Of a stretch of 5,823 nt of DNA, positions 1 to 5,823 are shown in pieces. Positions within the stretch are counted from its first letter, which is position 1, and every line of letters begins with the position of its first letter. The notes under the pieces are model-generated. The model saw only the letters and a list, made by a program, of their open reading frames with translations, did not search any database and was not told the origin of the DNA. The stretch is from UBA6136 sp964344495 (GTDB lineage: Bacteria; Pseudomonadota; Gammaproteobacteria; Methylococcales; Methylococcaceae): the NCBI GenBank assembly GCA_964344495.1, contig CAYFNI010000112.1, positions 1 to 5,823 on the forward strand, in the 5' to 3' direction. The position numbers were made by a program, and so were the translations under genes.

Positions 1-1057
1 CACAAAAACGATTCTTGTGACCGGTGGAGCCGGTTTTATCGGTGGCAATTTTGTCGTCCGGCAGGTGTTGCGCGGTGACACCGAAGTGATCAATCTGGAT
101 GCACTGACCTATGCCGGCAACCTTGATACGCTGGACGCCATCGAGGATCACCCCAACCACAACTTTGTGCTGGGCTCGATCGGGGACAGTGGACTGGTCG
201 ATTACCTCCTGGATCGCCATCGTCCGGCAGCGATTATCAACTTCGCGGCCGAAAGCCATGTAGACCGGTCCATCGATTCGCCGGAAGCGTTTGTGCAGAC
301 CAATGTGGTGGGCACCTTCCAGCTGCTTGAATCGGCACGCCGTTATTGGCGGGTGCTTGATGCGACTGCGCGAAACGCCTTCCGGTTTCTGCATGTGTCC
401 ACCGATGAGGTCTATGGCAGCCTCGGTGCGACTGGCGCATTCACGGAAGCAACGGCCTATCAGCCCAATTCGCCCTATTCGGCTTCCAAGGCGGCGTCCG
501 ATCATCTTGTACGCGCTTACTTTCATACCTATGGCCTGCCGGTTCTGACTACCAATTGCTCCAACAACTACGGTCCCTTTCAGTTTCCGGAAAAACTGAT
601 TCCGCTGATGATCCTGAACGCCCTGCAAGGCAAACCGCTACCGGTCTACGGGAATGGCTCCAACATCCGTGACTGGCTCTTCGTGCTCGATCACTGCCGC
701 GCCATTGAGCGCGTTTTAGAGGCCGGCCAACCGGGTGAGGTCTACAATATCGGTGGCCATAATGAAAAAACCAATCTTGATGTCGTGCATACCCTCTGCG
801 CTCTGCTCGATGAGTTAAAGCCGCGCGCCGGGCAGCAAAGTTATCGGGAACTCATCACATTCGTGAACGACCGGCCGGGTCACGATCAGCGCTATGCCAT
901 TGATGCCACCAAGATCAAAACGCAGCTAGGCTGGGAACCCGAAGAAACATTCGAAACCGGTGTACGGAAAACCGTGCTGTGGTACCTTGAAAACCAGACG
1001 TGGTGTCAGCGAGTCATGGACGGTAGCTACCGGGGCGAACGCCTGGGTGCAGGCTGA
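1..1057 (+). CDS. rfbB: dTDP-glucose 4,6-dehydratase, 5' end cut by window
   Basis: RfbB (RmlB) is an extended short-chain dehydrogenase/reductase that converts dTDP-D-glucose to dTDP-4-keto-6-deoxy-D-glucose with bound NAD+, in the cytoplasm. The reading frame is open from base 2 (T-K-T-I-L before V-T-G-G-A-G-F-I-G), so the start lies just upstream. The GTG at 17 encodes the valine of the NAD-binding strand and is not the start. Counting that GTG codon as residue 1, the glycine-rich NAD motif is at 3-9, the family signature NFAAESHVDRS at 75-85, the catalytic Thr-Asp-Glu at 129-131 (STDEVYG), and the YxxxK pair is Tyr154/Lys158. NNYGPFQFPEKLIP and the NDRPGHDQRYAID segment bind the sugar nucleotide in this family. 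The visible 351 residues match the usual length of about 350-360. The stop is TGA at 1055-1057, and rfbA follows 37 bases later. A related 4,6-dehydratase is the only real alternative, and the adjacent rfbACD genes argue against it. Confidence 0.97.
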   Translation, partial: TKTILVTGGAGFIGGNFVVRQVLRGDTEVINLDALTYAGNLDTLDAIEDHPNHNFVLGSIGDSGLVDYLLDRHRPAAIINFAAESHVDRSIDSPEAFVQTNVVGTFQLLESARRYWRVLDATARNAFRFLHVSTDEVYGSLGATGAFTEATAYQPNSPYSASKAASDHLVRAYFHTYGLPVLTTNCSNNYGPFQFPEKLIPLMILNALQGKPLPVYGNGSNIRDWLFVLDHCRAIERVLEAGQPGEVYNIGGHNEKTNLDVVHTLCALLDELKPRAGQQSYRELITFVNDRPGHDQRYAIDATKIKTQLGWEPEETFETGVRKTVLWYLENQTWCQRVMDGSYRGERLGAG

Positions 1058-1094
1058 TACATACCGGGATTTTCATTCGATACATGTTCACTTC
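1058..1094 (+). other. rfbB-rfbA intergenic gap, 37 bases
   Basis: This short spacer contains no hairpin with a T-run, so nothing suggests termination between rfbB and rfbA. I also see no convincing -35/-10 pair or Shine-Dalgarno sequence. It does hold a GATACAT heptamer at 1079-1085 that repeats the one spanning the rfbB stop at 1056-1062. An ATG at 1084 opens a four-codon frame ending in TGA at 1096-1098, overlapping the rfbA start. Either could be chance. The most likely reading is plain operon spacer. Confidence 0.6.
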
Positions 1095-1979
1095 ATGAAT
1101 TACAGAGGCATCATTCTTGCGGGCGGTTCCGGTACCCGCCTGCATCCGCTCACACACGTCACCAGCAAGCAGCTCCTGCCGGTCTATGACAAACCGATGA
1201 TCTATTACCCGCTGTGCGTTCTGATGCTCGCGGGTATCCGAGAAGTCCTCATCATCACCACGCCGCAGGATGCACCCATGTTCCGGCATTTGTTGGGAGA
1301 TGGAGCTCAGTGGGGGATGTCCTTGCAGTACCGCGAACAGCCGAAGCCGGAGGGCTTGGCGCAGGCCTTCATCATCGGGCGGGAGTTCGTGGGGCACGGC
1401 CCCTCCTGTCTGATTCTAGGGGACAACATTTTTTACGGACACGGCTTGTCCGAAAGCCTGCAACGGGCCACCTCACGCGTCGATGGGGCGACCGTGTTTG
1501 GCTACTGGGTGAACGATCCGGAACGGTATGGCGTCGCCGAGTTCGATGCCGAGGGCAAGGTTGTCGGTCTGGTTGAAAAACCGACGGTGCCTAAATCAAA
1601 TTATGCTGTCACGGGCCTGTATTTTTACGATAACCAGGTGGTCGACATGGCGGCGGACTTGAAGCCGGGTGTGCGGGGCGAGCTTGAAATCACCGACATC
1701 AACAAGCTGTATCTGGCACAGGGCCAGCTTGAAGTCGAAAAACTCGGACGCGGGACGGCGTGGCTGGATACCGGGACCCACGACTCGCTCCTGCAGGCAG
1801 CCAACTTCATTCAGACCATCGAAATGCGGCAGGGCCTGAAGATCTGCTGTCCCGAGGAAATTGCCTGGAGCCAGGGCTGGATAACGTCCGAACAACTGGC
1901 GGCACAGGCTGAACCGCTGCGAAAGAGTAACTACGGCGAGTACTTGTTGGGTCTGTTGAGAACGGGACATCCGGCATGA
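1095..1979 (+). CDS. rfbA: glucose-1-phosphate thymidylyltransferase
   Basis: RfbA (RmlA) joins glucose-1-phosphate and dTTP to give dTDP-glucose and pyrophosphate, the first and usually feedback-inhibited step of dTDP-rhamnose synthesis. The 294-residue product has the nucleotidyltransferase signature GIILAGGSGTRLHPLT at 5-20, then SKQLLPVYDKPMIYYPL at 24-40 with Lys25. LGDNIFYG at 108-115 carries the Mg-binding Asp110, EKP is at 161-163, GELEITDIN is at 195-203, and WLDTGTHDSLLQAANFI at 223-239 carries the second metal ligand Asp225. The length fits the family norm of about 290. The frame stays open upstream to 960, but the ATG at 1095 places the first strand (MNYRGIILAGG) exactly where relatives begin. 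Upstream codons would overlap the rfbB 3' end and encode no recognisable domain. No clear Shine-Dalgarno sequence precedes 1095, so translation may depend partly on ribosomes arriving from rfbB. The 3' end overlaps rfbC by ATGA. Confidence 0.97.
   Translation: MNYRGIILAGGSGTRLHPLTHVTSKQLLPVYDKPMIYYPLCVLMLAGIREVLIITTPQDAPMFRHLLGDGAQWGMSLQYREQPKPEGLAQAFIIGREFVGHGPSCLILGDNIFYGHGLSESLQRATSRVDGATVFGYWVNDPERYGVAEFDAEGKVVGLVEKPTVPKSNYAVTGLYFYDNQVVDMAADLKPGVRGELEITDINKLYLAQGQLEVEKLGRGTAWLDTGTHDSLLQAANFIQTIEMRQGLKICCPEEIAWSQGWITSEQLAAQAEPLRKSNYGEYLLGLLRTGHPA
1976..1979 (+). promoter_or_regulatory. ATGA stop/start overlap coupling rfbA to rfbC
   Basis: The ATG of rfbC shares its last two bases with the TGA of rfbA. 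Such ATGA junctions are well known to let a terminating ribosome re-initiate on the next gene, which keeps two products of one pathway in proportion. The coupling is inferred from the arrangement; the overlap itself is read directly. Confidence 0.8.
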
Positions 1980-2527
1980 AAATCGAAACGACGCCCCTGG
2001 CGGGATTACTGTTGATCACACCCGATCGGTTCGGGGATGAACGGGGCTTTTTTCAGGAAACCTGGAATCTTCGACGCTATACCGAGGCCGGACTGGACCG
2101 GCATTTCGTTCAGGATAATCTGTCGTTTTCCCGCCGCGGCATCCTGAGAGGCCTCCATTTCCAGAACCCCGGACCGCAGGGCAAGCTGGTGTATGTGCTG
2201 CAGGGCGAGGTCTTTGATGTGGCCGTCGACGTGCGCGCGGATTCACCCACTTTTGGCCAATGGTATGGCGTAACCCTGTCGGCCGATAATCATCAGCAGC
2301 TGTTTGTGCCCGAAGGCTTCGCGCATGGTTTCTGCGTGACTAGCGAAACAGCCCTGTTCGCCTATAAATGCACCGATTTCTATAGCCCCCAGGCCGAACA
2401 TAGCCTGCTCTGGAATGATCCGGAGATCGGAATTGAATGGCCGATCAGTGCGCCGGAACTGTCTGAAAAGGATCGCCAGGGCCAGCCGCTCAGCGGCTTT
2501 ACCCGCGACGCACTGACGTTATGGTGA
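1976..2527 (+). CDS. rfbC: dTDP-4-dehydrorhamnose 3,5-epimerase
   Basis: RfbC (RmlC) inverts C3 and C5 of dTDP-4-keto-6-deoxy-D-glucose to give dTDP-4-keto-L-rhamnose. It is a cofactor-free cupin (jelly-roll) enzyme, normally a dimer. The product has 183 residues, the standard length. Visible signatures are DERGFFQETWN at 21-31 and RGILRGLHFQ at 54-63. The latter holds Arg58 and His61, which correspond to the substrate-binding Arg60 and general-base His63 of the Salmonella enzyme. Lys70, Asp81 in GEVFDVAVDVR, PEGFAHGF at 112-119, Tyr130 (the general acid, Tyr133 in Salmonella) and Asp166 (partner of the catalytic His) follow. YKCTDFYSPQAEHSLLWNDPEIGIEWP at 130-156 is the usual C-terminal signature. 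The ATG is nested in the rfbA stop (ATGA, 1976-1979), which implies translational coupling. A weak CGGGA at 1963-1967 is the only ribosome-binding candidate. All catalytic positions look intact, which favours RmlC over non-rhamnose epimerase homologues. Confidence 0.97.
   Translation: MKIETTPLAGLLLITPDRFGDERGFFQETWNLRRYTEAGLDRHFVQDNLSFSRRGILRGLHFQNPGPQGKLVYVLQGEVFDVAVDVRADSPTFGQWYGVTLSADNHQQLFVPEGFAHGFCVTSETALFAYKCTDFYSPQAEHSLLWNDPEIGIEWPISAPELSEKDRQGQPLSGFTRDALTLW
2521..2527 (+). promoter_or_regulatory. 7-base overlap coupling rfbC to rfbD
   Basis: The rfbD ATG (2521-2523) lies inside the last codons of rfbC, whose TGA is at 2525-2527. The next rfbD codon is GTG (2524-2526), itself a possible start that would form a GTGA overlap. 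Either start leaves the genes overlapping. With no Shine-Dalgarno sequence in the preceding bases, re-initiation by ribosomes leaving rfbC is the likely way rfbD is translated. Confidence 0.7.
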
Positions 2528-3435
2528 AGGCGCCGATCCTCCTGTTGGGTCGTGACGGACAGGTTGCCTGGGAACTGCGCAGAACGCTCGCCTGCCTCGG
2601 ATCCGTTGCCGTGGTGGGGCGCAACAGTGCAGAGGGTCTGGATTTGGCGCGCCCCGAGACCCTTCGCCCCTTGATCGACCGCATTCAGCCGTCACTCATC
2701 GTCAATGCGGCGGCCTATACGGCCGTTGACATGGCCGAGCAGGAACCTGAGCGTGCATTCCGGGTTAACGCAGAGGCTGTCGGCGTCTTGGCGGAATGCG
2801 CGCGAAACAGGGGGATCGGTCTGGTGCATTACTCCACCGATTACGTATTTCCGGGGGACGGCCAGCAACCTTACATGGAAGAGGATACGACCGGCCCTTT
2901 GGGGCAGTATGGCCAGAGTAAGGCGGCGGGCGAGGAGGCCATTCGCGCTGCCGGTGCCGCCCATCTCATCTTCCGCACGGCTTGGGTGTATGGCCGACGG
3001 GGTCAGAATTTCCTGCTCACCATGCTTCGGCTGATGCGGGAACGCGATCAACTGGGCATCGTTGGCGATCAGTGGGGGGCGCCGACCTGGAGTCGCATGA
3101 TCGCCGAGGCAACTGCTTTGGCCCTGGCGCAGTGCCGGCACAACGGCGCCTTCGACCTCCGAGAACGGTCCGGCACTTATCACATGACCAGTGCGGGTCA
3201 AACCTCCTGGCACGGCTTCGCCACCGCCATTCGCGAGATCGGAATAGAGCTCAACCTGTTACCGCCGACGGCCGCGCAGCTGAATGCCATTACGACCGAT
3301 GCCTATCCGACGCCGGCCCGGCGGCCCGCCTACTCGGTGCTTTCGAATGGCAAACTGGCCGACCGTTTTGGCGTGCAACTCCCGCCATGGCGCACGGCTC
3401 TGGAAGCCTGCCTGAGCGAAACCCTTCTGCCCTGA
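2521..3435 (+). CDS. rfbD: dTDP-4-dehydrorhamnose reductase
   Basis: RfbD (RmlD) catalyses the last step, NAD(P)H-dependent reduction of the C4 ketone of dTDP-4-keto-L-rhamnose to dTDP-L-rhamnose. The 304-residue product is an extended short-chain dehydrogenase/reductase of typical length (about 290-305). The N-terminal Rossmann motif is LLLGRDGQVAWEL at 7-19. VNAAAYTAVDMAE at 61-73, STDYVFPGDG at 105-114 with Thr106, and the YxxxK pair Tyr130/Lys134 in QYGQSKAAGE follow. FRTAWVYGRRGQNF at 151-164 and the DQWGAPTW loop at 183-190 are also characteristic. The C-terminal RPAYSVLSNGKL at 268-279 is the usual substrate-side signature. The ATG at 2521 gives a 7-base overlap with rfbC. A GTG at 2524 in the same frame would give a GTGA overlap and a protein one residue shorter, so the start is uncertain by one codon. 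I see no Shine-Dalgarno sequence, consistent with coupling to rfbC. dnaE begins 20 bases after the TGA. Confidence 0.96.
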   Translation: MVKAPILLLGRDGQVAWELRRTLACLGSVAVVGRNSAEGLDLARPETLRPLIDRIQPSLIVNAAAYTAVDMAEQEPERAFRVNAEAVGVLAECARNRGIGLVHYSTDYVFPGDGQQPYMEEDTTGPLGQYGQSKAAGEEAIRAAGAAHLIFRTAWVYGRRGQNFLLTMLRLMRERDQLGIVGDQWGAPTWSRMIAEATALALAQCRHNGAFDLRERSGTYHMTSAGQTSWHGFATAIREIGIELNLLPPTAAQLNAITTDAYPTPARRPAYSVLSNGKLADRFGVQLPPWRTALEACLSETLLP

Positions 3436-3455
3436 ACGGCTCCCCGGTCTCCACG
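3436..3455 (+). other. rfbD-dnaE intergenic gap, 20 bases
   Basis: The spacer is C-rich and pyrimidine-rich. It has no room for a rho-independent terminator, no T-run and no GGAG-like ribosome-binding site. A promoter serving dnaE alone would therefore have to lie inside rfbD or further upstream. I found no clear sigma-70 consensus in the last part of rfbD by eye. The arrangement supports read-through from the rfb genes into dnaE. Confidence 0.6.
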
Positions 3456-5823
3456 ATGTCTGGTCAGCGCTTTGTCCACCTTCGGCTGCATACCGAATAT
3501 TCCCTCATTGACGGGTTGGTGGATGTCAAAGCCTTGGTCAAACAGTGCGCGCAGTCGGGCATGCTGGCGGTGGCGGTCACCGATCATCTCAACCTGTTTG
3601 CCGCCGTCAAATTCTTCAAGGCCGCCCTGTCGGCCGGAATCAAGCCGATCCTGGGCGCCGATGTCCTGATCTACAACGAAGCTGATGCCGCCAGCCCGTA
3701 CCTGTTGACCTTGCTGGTCCAGAATGGCACTGGCTACCGGAGCCTGAGTGAACTGCTGTCCCGTGCCTATCGGGAAAACCAGCATCAGGGGGTCCCGCAG
3801 CTCATGGCCGACTGGTTGGTGGACACAAATGCGGGCCTGATAGCACTTTCAGGCGGTCGCCATGGACAGGTCGGCCGTGCCTTGCTTGCGGAGCAGACGG
3901 ATGAAGCCCGTCGATGGGCTGATTACTGGAGCCATATCTTTCCGGATCGGTTCTATCTGGAGCTTCAGCGGAGCGGTCGGCCGCAGGAGGAGGCCTACAA
4001 CGTGGCCGCTGTGGCATTGGCTTCTGAACGGCGGTTGCCGGTGGTGGCGACGAATGATGTCCGGTTCCTGAAGGCGGACGAATTCGATGCGCATGAGGCG
4101 CGCGTGTGCATCCATCAGGGTCGCATTCTCGATGATCCGCGACGGCCGCGCGACTATACGGAAGCCCAGCATCTCAAGTCCGAAGACGAGATGGTCCGGT
4201 TGTTTGCCGACCTGCCCGAGGCACTGCAAAACACGGTCGAGATCGCCCGTCGCTGCAACCTCAATCTCACACTGGGCAAGAATTATCTGCCCAATTTTCC
4301 GGTACCCGCCGGCATGACGACGGCCGAATATTTTGCCGAACAATCCCGTCAGGGCCTGCAGCGACGTCTGGCGACCCGCGAACCGGTCGGCAGCGGGACA
4401 CTGGAGGAACGCACCCGTTTGTATGAGGAACGGCTGGCACTGGAAATCGGCGTCATCAACCAGATGGACTTCCCCGGCTACTTCCTGATCGTTGCCGACT
4501 TCATCCGCTGGGCCAAGCAGCAGGCGATTCCGGTCGGTCCGGGGCGCGGCTCAGGTGCCGGCTCACTGGTGGCCTACGCGCTCGATATCACCGATCTTGA
4601 TCCGATCGAATTTGAACTGCTGTTCGAACGGTTTCTGAACCCCGAACGCGTCTCGATGCCCGACTTTGACATCGACTTCTGCATGGATCGACGCGACGAG
4701 GTGATCGACTATGTCGCCCGCACCTACGGCCGCGATCATGTCTCGCAGATCATCACCTATGGCAGCATGGCGGCCAAGGCAGTGGTGCGCGATGTCGGCC
4801 GGGTGCTCGGGCACCCCTATGGGTTCGTTGACCGGATTGCCAAGCTGATTCCGTTTGAACTCGGCATGACCCTCGACAAGGCGCTGACCGACAGCGAGGA
4901 CCTGAAGAAGCTGTATGAAGCCGATGAGGACGTCCGGGCCCTGATCGAGCTGGCGCAATCCCTGGAGGGTCTGACCCGTAATGCCGGCAAGCATGCCGGC
5001 GGGGTCGTGATTTCACCGTCGCCGCTGACTGACTTCTGCCCCCTGTATTGCGAAGCCGGCGGCGACAACCTTGTCACCCAGTTCGACAAGGATGATGTGG
5101 AAGCCATCGGGCTGGTCAAGTTCGACTTTCTGGGCCTGCGGACGCTGACCATCATCGACTGGGCTCTCACCACCGTGAATCAGCAGCGTGCCCGCCGCGG
5201 TGAACCGGTGGTCGATATCACCCGCATTCCACTGGATGATCCGGCCACCTATGACTTGCTGAAAAGTTGCCAGACGACGGCGGTGTTCCAGCTCGAATCG
5301 CGTGGCATGAAGGATCTCATCAAGCGGCTGAGACCCGACAGCTTCGAAGATATCATCGCGCTGGTCGCGCTGTTTCGCCCCGGCCCGCTGCAGTCCGGCA
5401 TGGTCGACGACTATATCAATGTGAAACATGGCCGGCAGAAGGCGGAATATCCGCACCCGGTCCTGGAGCCCATTCTGCGCCCGACCAACGGGGTCATCGT
5501 CTATCAGGAGCAGGTCATGAAGATCGCTCAGGACATGGCCGGGTACACGCTGGGTGGCGCCGACCTGCTGCGTCGCGCCATGGGCAAGAAAAAGCCGGAG
5601 GAAATGGCCAAGCAGCGGGAAATTTTCGTCAGCGGCGCGACCGGGCAGGGCATTGATGAGCGGGTCTCGGGCTACATTTTCGACCTGATGGAGAAATTTG
5701 CCGGGTACGGCTTCAACAAGTCGCATTCAGCCGCTTACGCCTTGGTGTCGTACCAGACGGCCTGGCTCAAGGCGCATTTCCCCTCCGCCTTCATGGCTGC
5801 CGTGCTGTCATCGGATATGGACA
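3456..5823 (+). CDS. dnaE: DNA polymerase III alpha subunit, 3' end cut by window
   Basis: DnaE is the polymerising subunit of the replicative DNA polymerase III holoenzyme, working with epsilon (DnaQ), theta, the beta clamp and tau. The frame is open from ATG 3456 to the right edge: 789 codons plus one base, with no stop or frameshift, against about 1160 residues in E. coli. The N-terminal PHP domain (about 1-270) opens with FVHLRLHTEYSLIDG at 6-20. The palm holds VGPGRGSGAGS at 360-370 and MPDFDIDFC at 401-409. By alignment with E. coli Asp401, Asp403 and Asp555, the catalytic residues are Asp403, Asp405 and Asp557 (in VKFDFLGLRTL). NAGKHAGGVVI at 509-519, AVFQLESRGM at 609-618, FRPGPLQSGM at 640-649, YQEQVM at 683-688, GKKKPEEMA at 710-718 and GYGFNKSHSAAYALVSYQT at 750-768 are all classic DnaE. 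The chosen start puts FVHL where relatives have it. No Shine-Dalgarno sequence is visible in the 20-base gap after rfbD. Residue substitutions at the PHP metal site are listed under findings. Confidence 0.98.
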   Translation, partial: MSGQRFVHLRLHTEYSLIDGLVDVKALVKQCAQSGMLAVAVTDHLNLFAAVKFFKAALSAGIKPILGADVLIYNEADAASPYLLTLLVQNGTGYRSLSELLSRAYRENQHQGVPQLMADWLVDTNAGLIALSGGRHGQVGRALLAEQTDEARRWADYWSHIFPDRFYLELQRSGRPQEEAYNVAAVALASERRLPVVATNDVRFLKADEFDAHEARVCIHQGRILDDPRRPRDYTEAQHLKSEDEMVRLFADLPEALQNTVEIARRCNLNLTLGKNYLPNFPVPAGMTTAEYFAEQSRQGLQRRLATREPVGSGTLEERTRLYEERLALEIGVINQMDFPGYFLIVADFIRWAKQQAIPVGPGRGSGAGSLVAYALDITDLDPIEFELLFERFLNPERVSMPDFDIDFCMDRRDEVIDYVARTYGRDHVSQIITYGSMAAKAVVRDVGRVLGHPYGFVDRIAKLIPFELGMTLDKALTDSEDLKKLYEADEDVRALIELAQSLEGLTRNAGKHAGGVVISPSPLTDFCPLYCEAGGDNLVTQFDKDDVEAIGLVKFDFLGLRTLTIIDWALTTVNQQRARRGEPVVDITRIPLDDPATYDLLKSCQTTAVFQLESRGMKDLIKRLRPDSFEDIIALVALFRPGPLQSGMVDDYINVKHGRQKAEYPHPVLEPILRPTNGVIVYQEQVMKIAQDMAGYTLGGADLLRRAMGKKKPEEMAKQREIFVSGATGQGIDERVSGYIFDLMEKFAGYGFNKSHSAAYALVSYQTAWLKAHFPSAFMAAVLSSDMD

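Noticed and set aside
17..19. GTG at 17 as the rfbB start codon.
   Set aside because: It would remove the first beta-strand residues (K-T-I-L) that are coded in frame from base 2 and belong to the Rossmann fold. The gene simply begins before the window.
960..1094. In-frame extension of rfbA upstream of 1095, giving a 339-residue protein.
   Set aside because: It overlaps the rfbB 3' end, encodes no recognisable domain, and RfbA relatives start right before GIILAGGSGTR, which the ATG at 1095 matches.
1127..1140. Exact 14-base match to 4297-4310 (TTCCGGTACCCGCC).
   Set aside because: The two copies lie in different reading frames of conserved protein segments in rfbA and dnaE, and one such match in a GC-rich 5.8-kb window is plausible by chance.
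3849..4343. Antisense open frame of 164 codons opposite the dnaE PHP region, with others opposite rfbA and rfbD.
   Set aside because: These mirror the codon structure of well-supported genes on the + strand and show no independent start signal or family motif.
4982..5000. Hairpin-capable repeat: TGCCGGCA followed by TGCCGGC.
   Set aside because: It falls in codons for the invariant NAGKHAGG motif of DnaE, lacks a T-run, and is explained by Ala-Gly codon choice.
5013..5726. Antisense open frame of 237 codons opposite dnaE.
   Set aside because: It lies entirely opposite strongly conserved dnaE codons. Long antisense frames are expected in GC-rich genes, and its translation matches no family I know.

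Overview
The window looks like chromosomal DNA of a Gram-negative proteobacterium, most likely a gammaproteobacterium. The DnaE N-terminus begins in the HLRLH style of the Escherichia/Pseudomonas type, it aligns with remembered E. coli DnaE almost without gaps, and base composition is moderately GC-rich (by eye, not computed). I cannot name the genus. All five genes lie on the + strand and are packed tightly enough to suggest one transcription unit.

Positions 1-3435 hold a complete dTDP-L-rhamnose pathway in the order rfbB-rfbA-rfbC-rfbD (rmlBACD). RfbA makes dTDP-glucose from glucose-1-phosphate and dTTP. RfbB dehydrates it to dTDP-4-keto-6-deoxyglucose, RfbC epimerises C3 and C5, and RfbD reduces the product to dTDP-L-rhamnose. 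This is the cytoplasmic donor for rhamnose in O-antigen, other surface polysaccharides or rhamnolipids. rfbB lacks its first few codons because the window starts inside it. rfbA follows after 37 bases, rfbC overlaps rfbA by 4 bases, and rfbD overlaps rfbC by 7 bases.

Positions 3456-5823 hold the first 789 codons of dnaE, the catalytic alpha subunit of DNA polymerase III. It starts only 20 bases after the rfbD stop and runs off the right edge. The PHP domain, palm with catalytic aspartates, thumb and most of the fingers are present. The beta-binding, OB and tau-binding regions would lie beyond the window.

Every enzyme looks intact, with its key residues in place. I found no RNA gene, mobile element, CRISPR array, phage feature or convincing terminator, and no stretch over 300 bases without a gene. 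I see no undescribed system. The points most worth a second look are the close junction between a sugar-nucleotide operon and a replicative polymerase gene, and the partly eroded metal site in the DnaE PHP domain.
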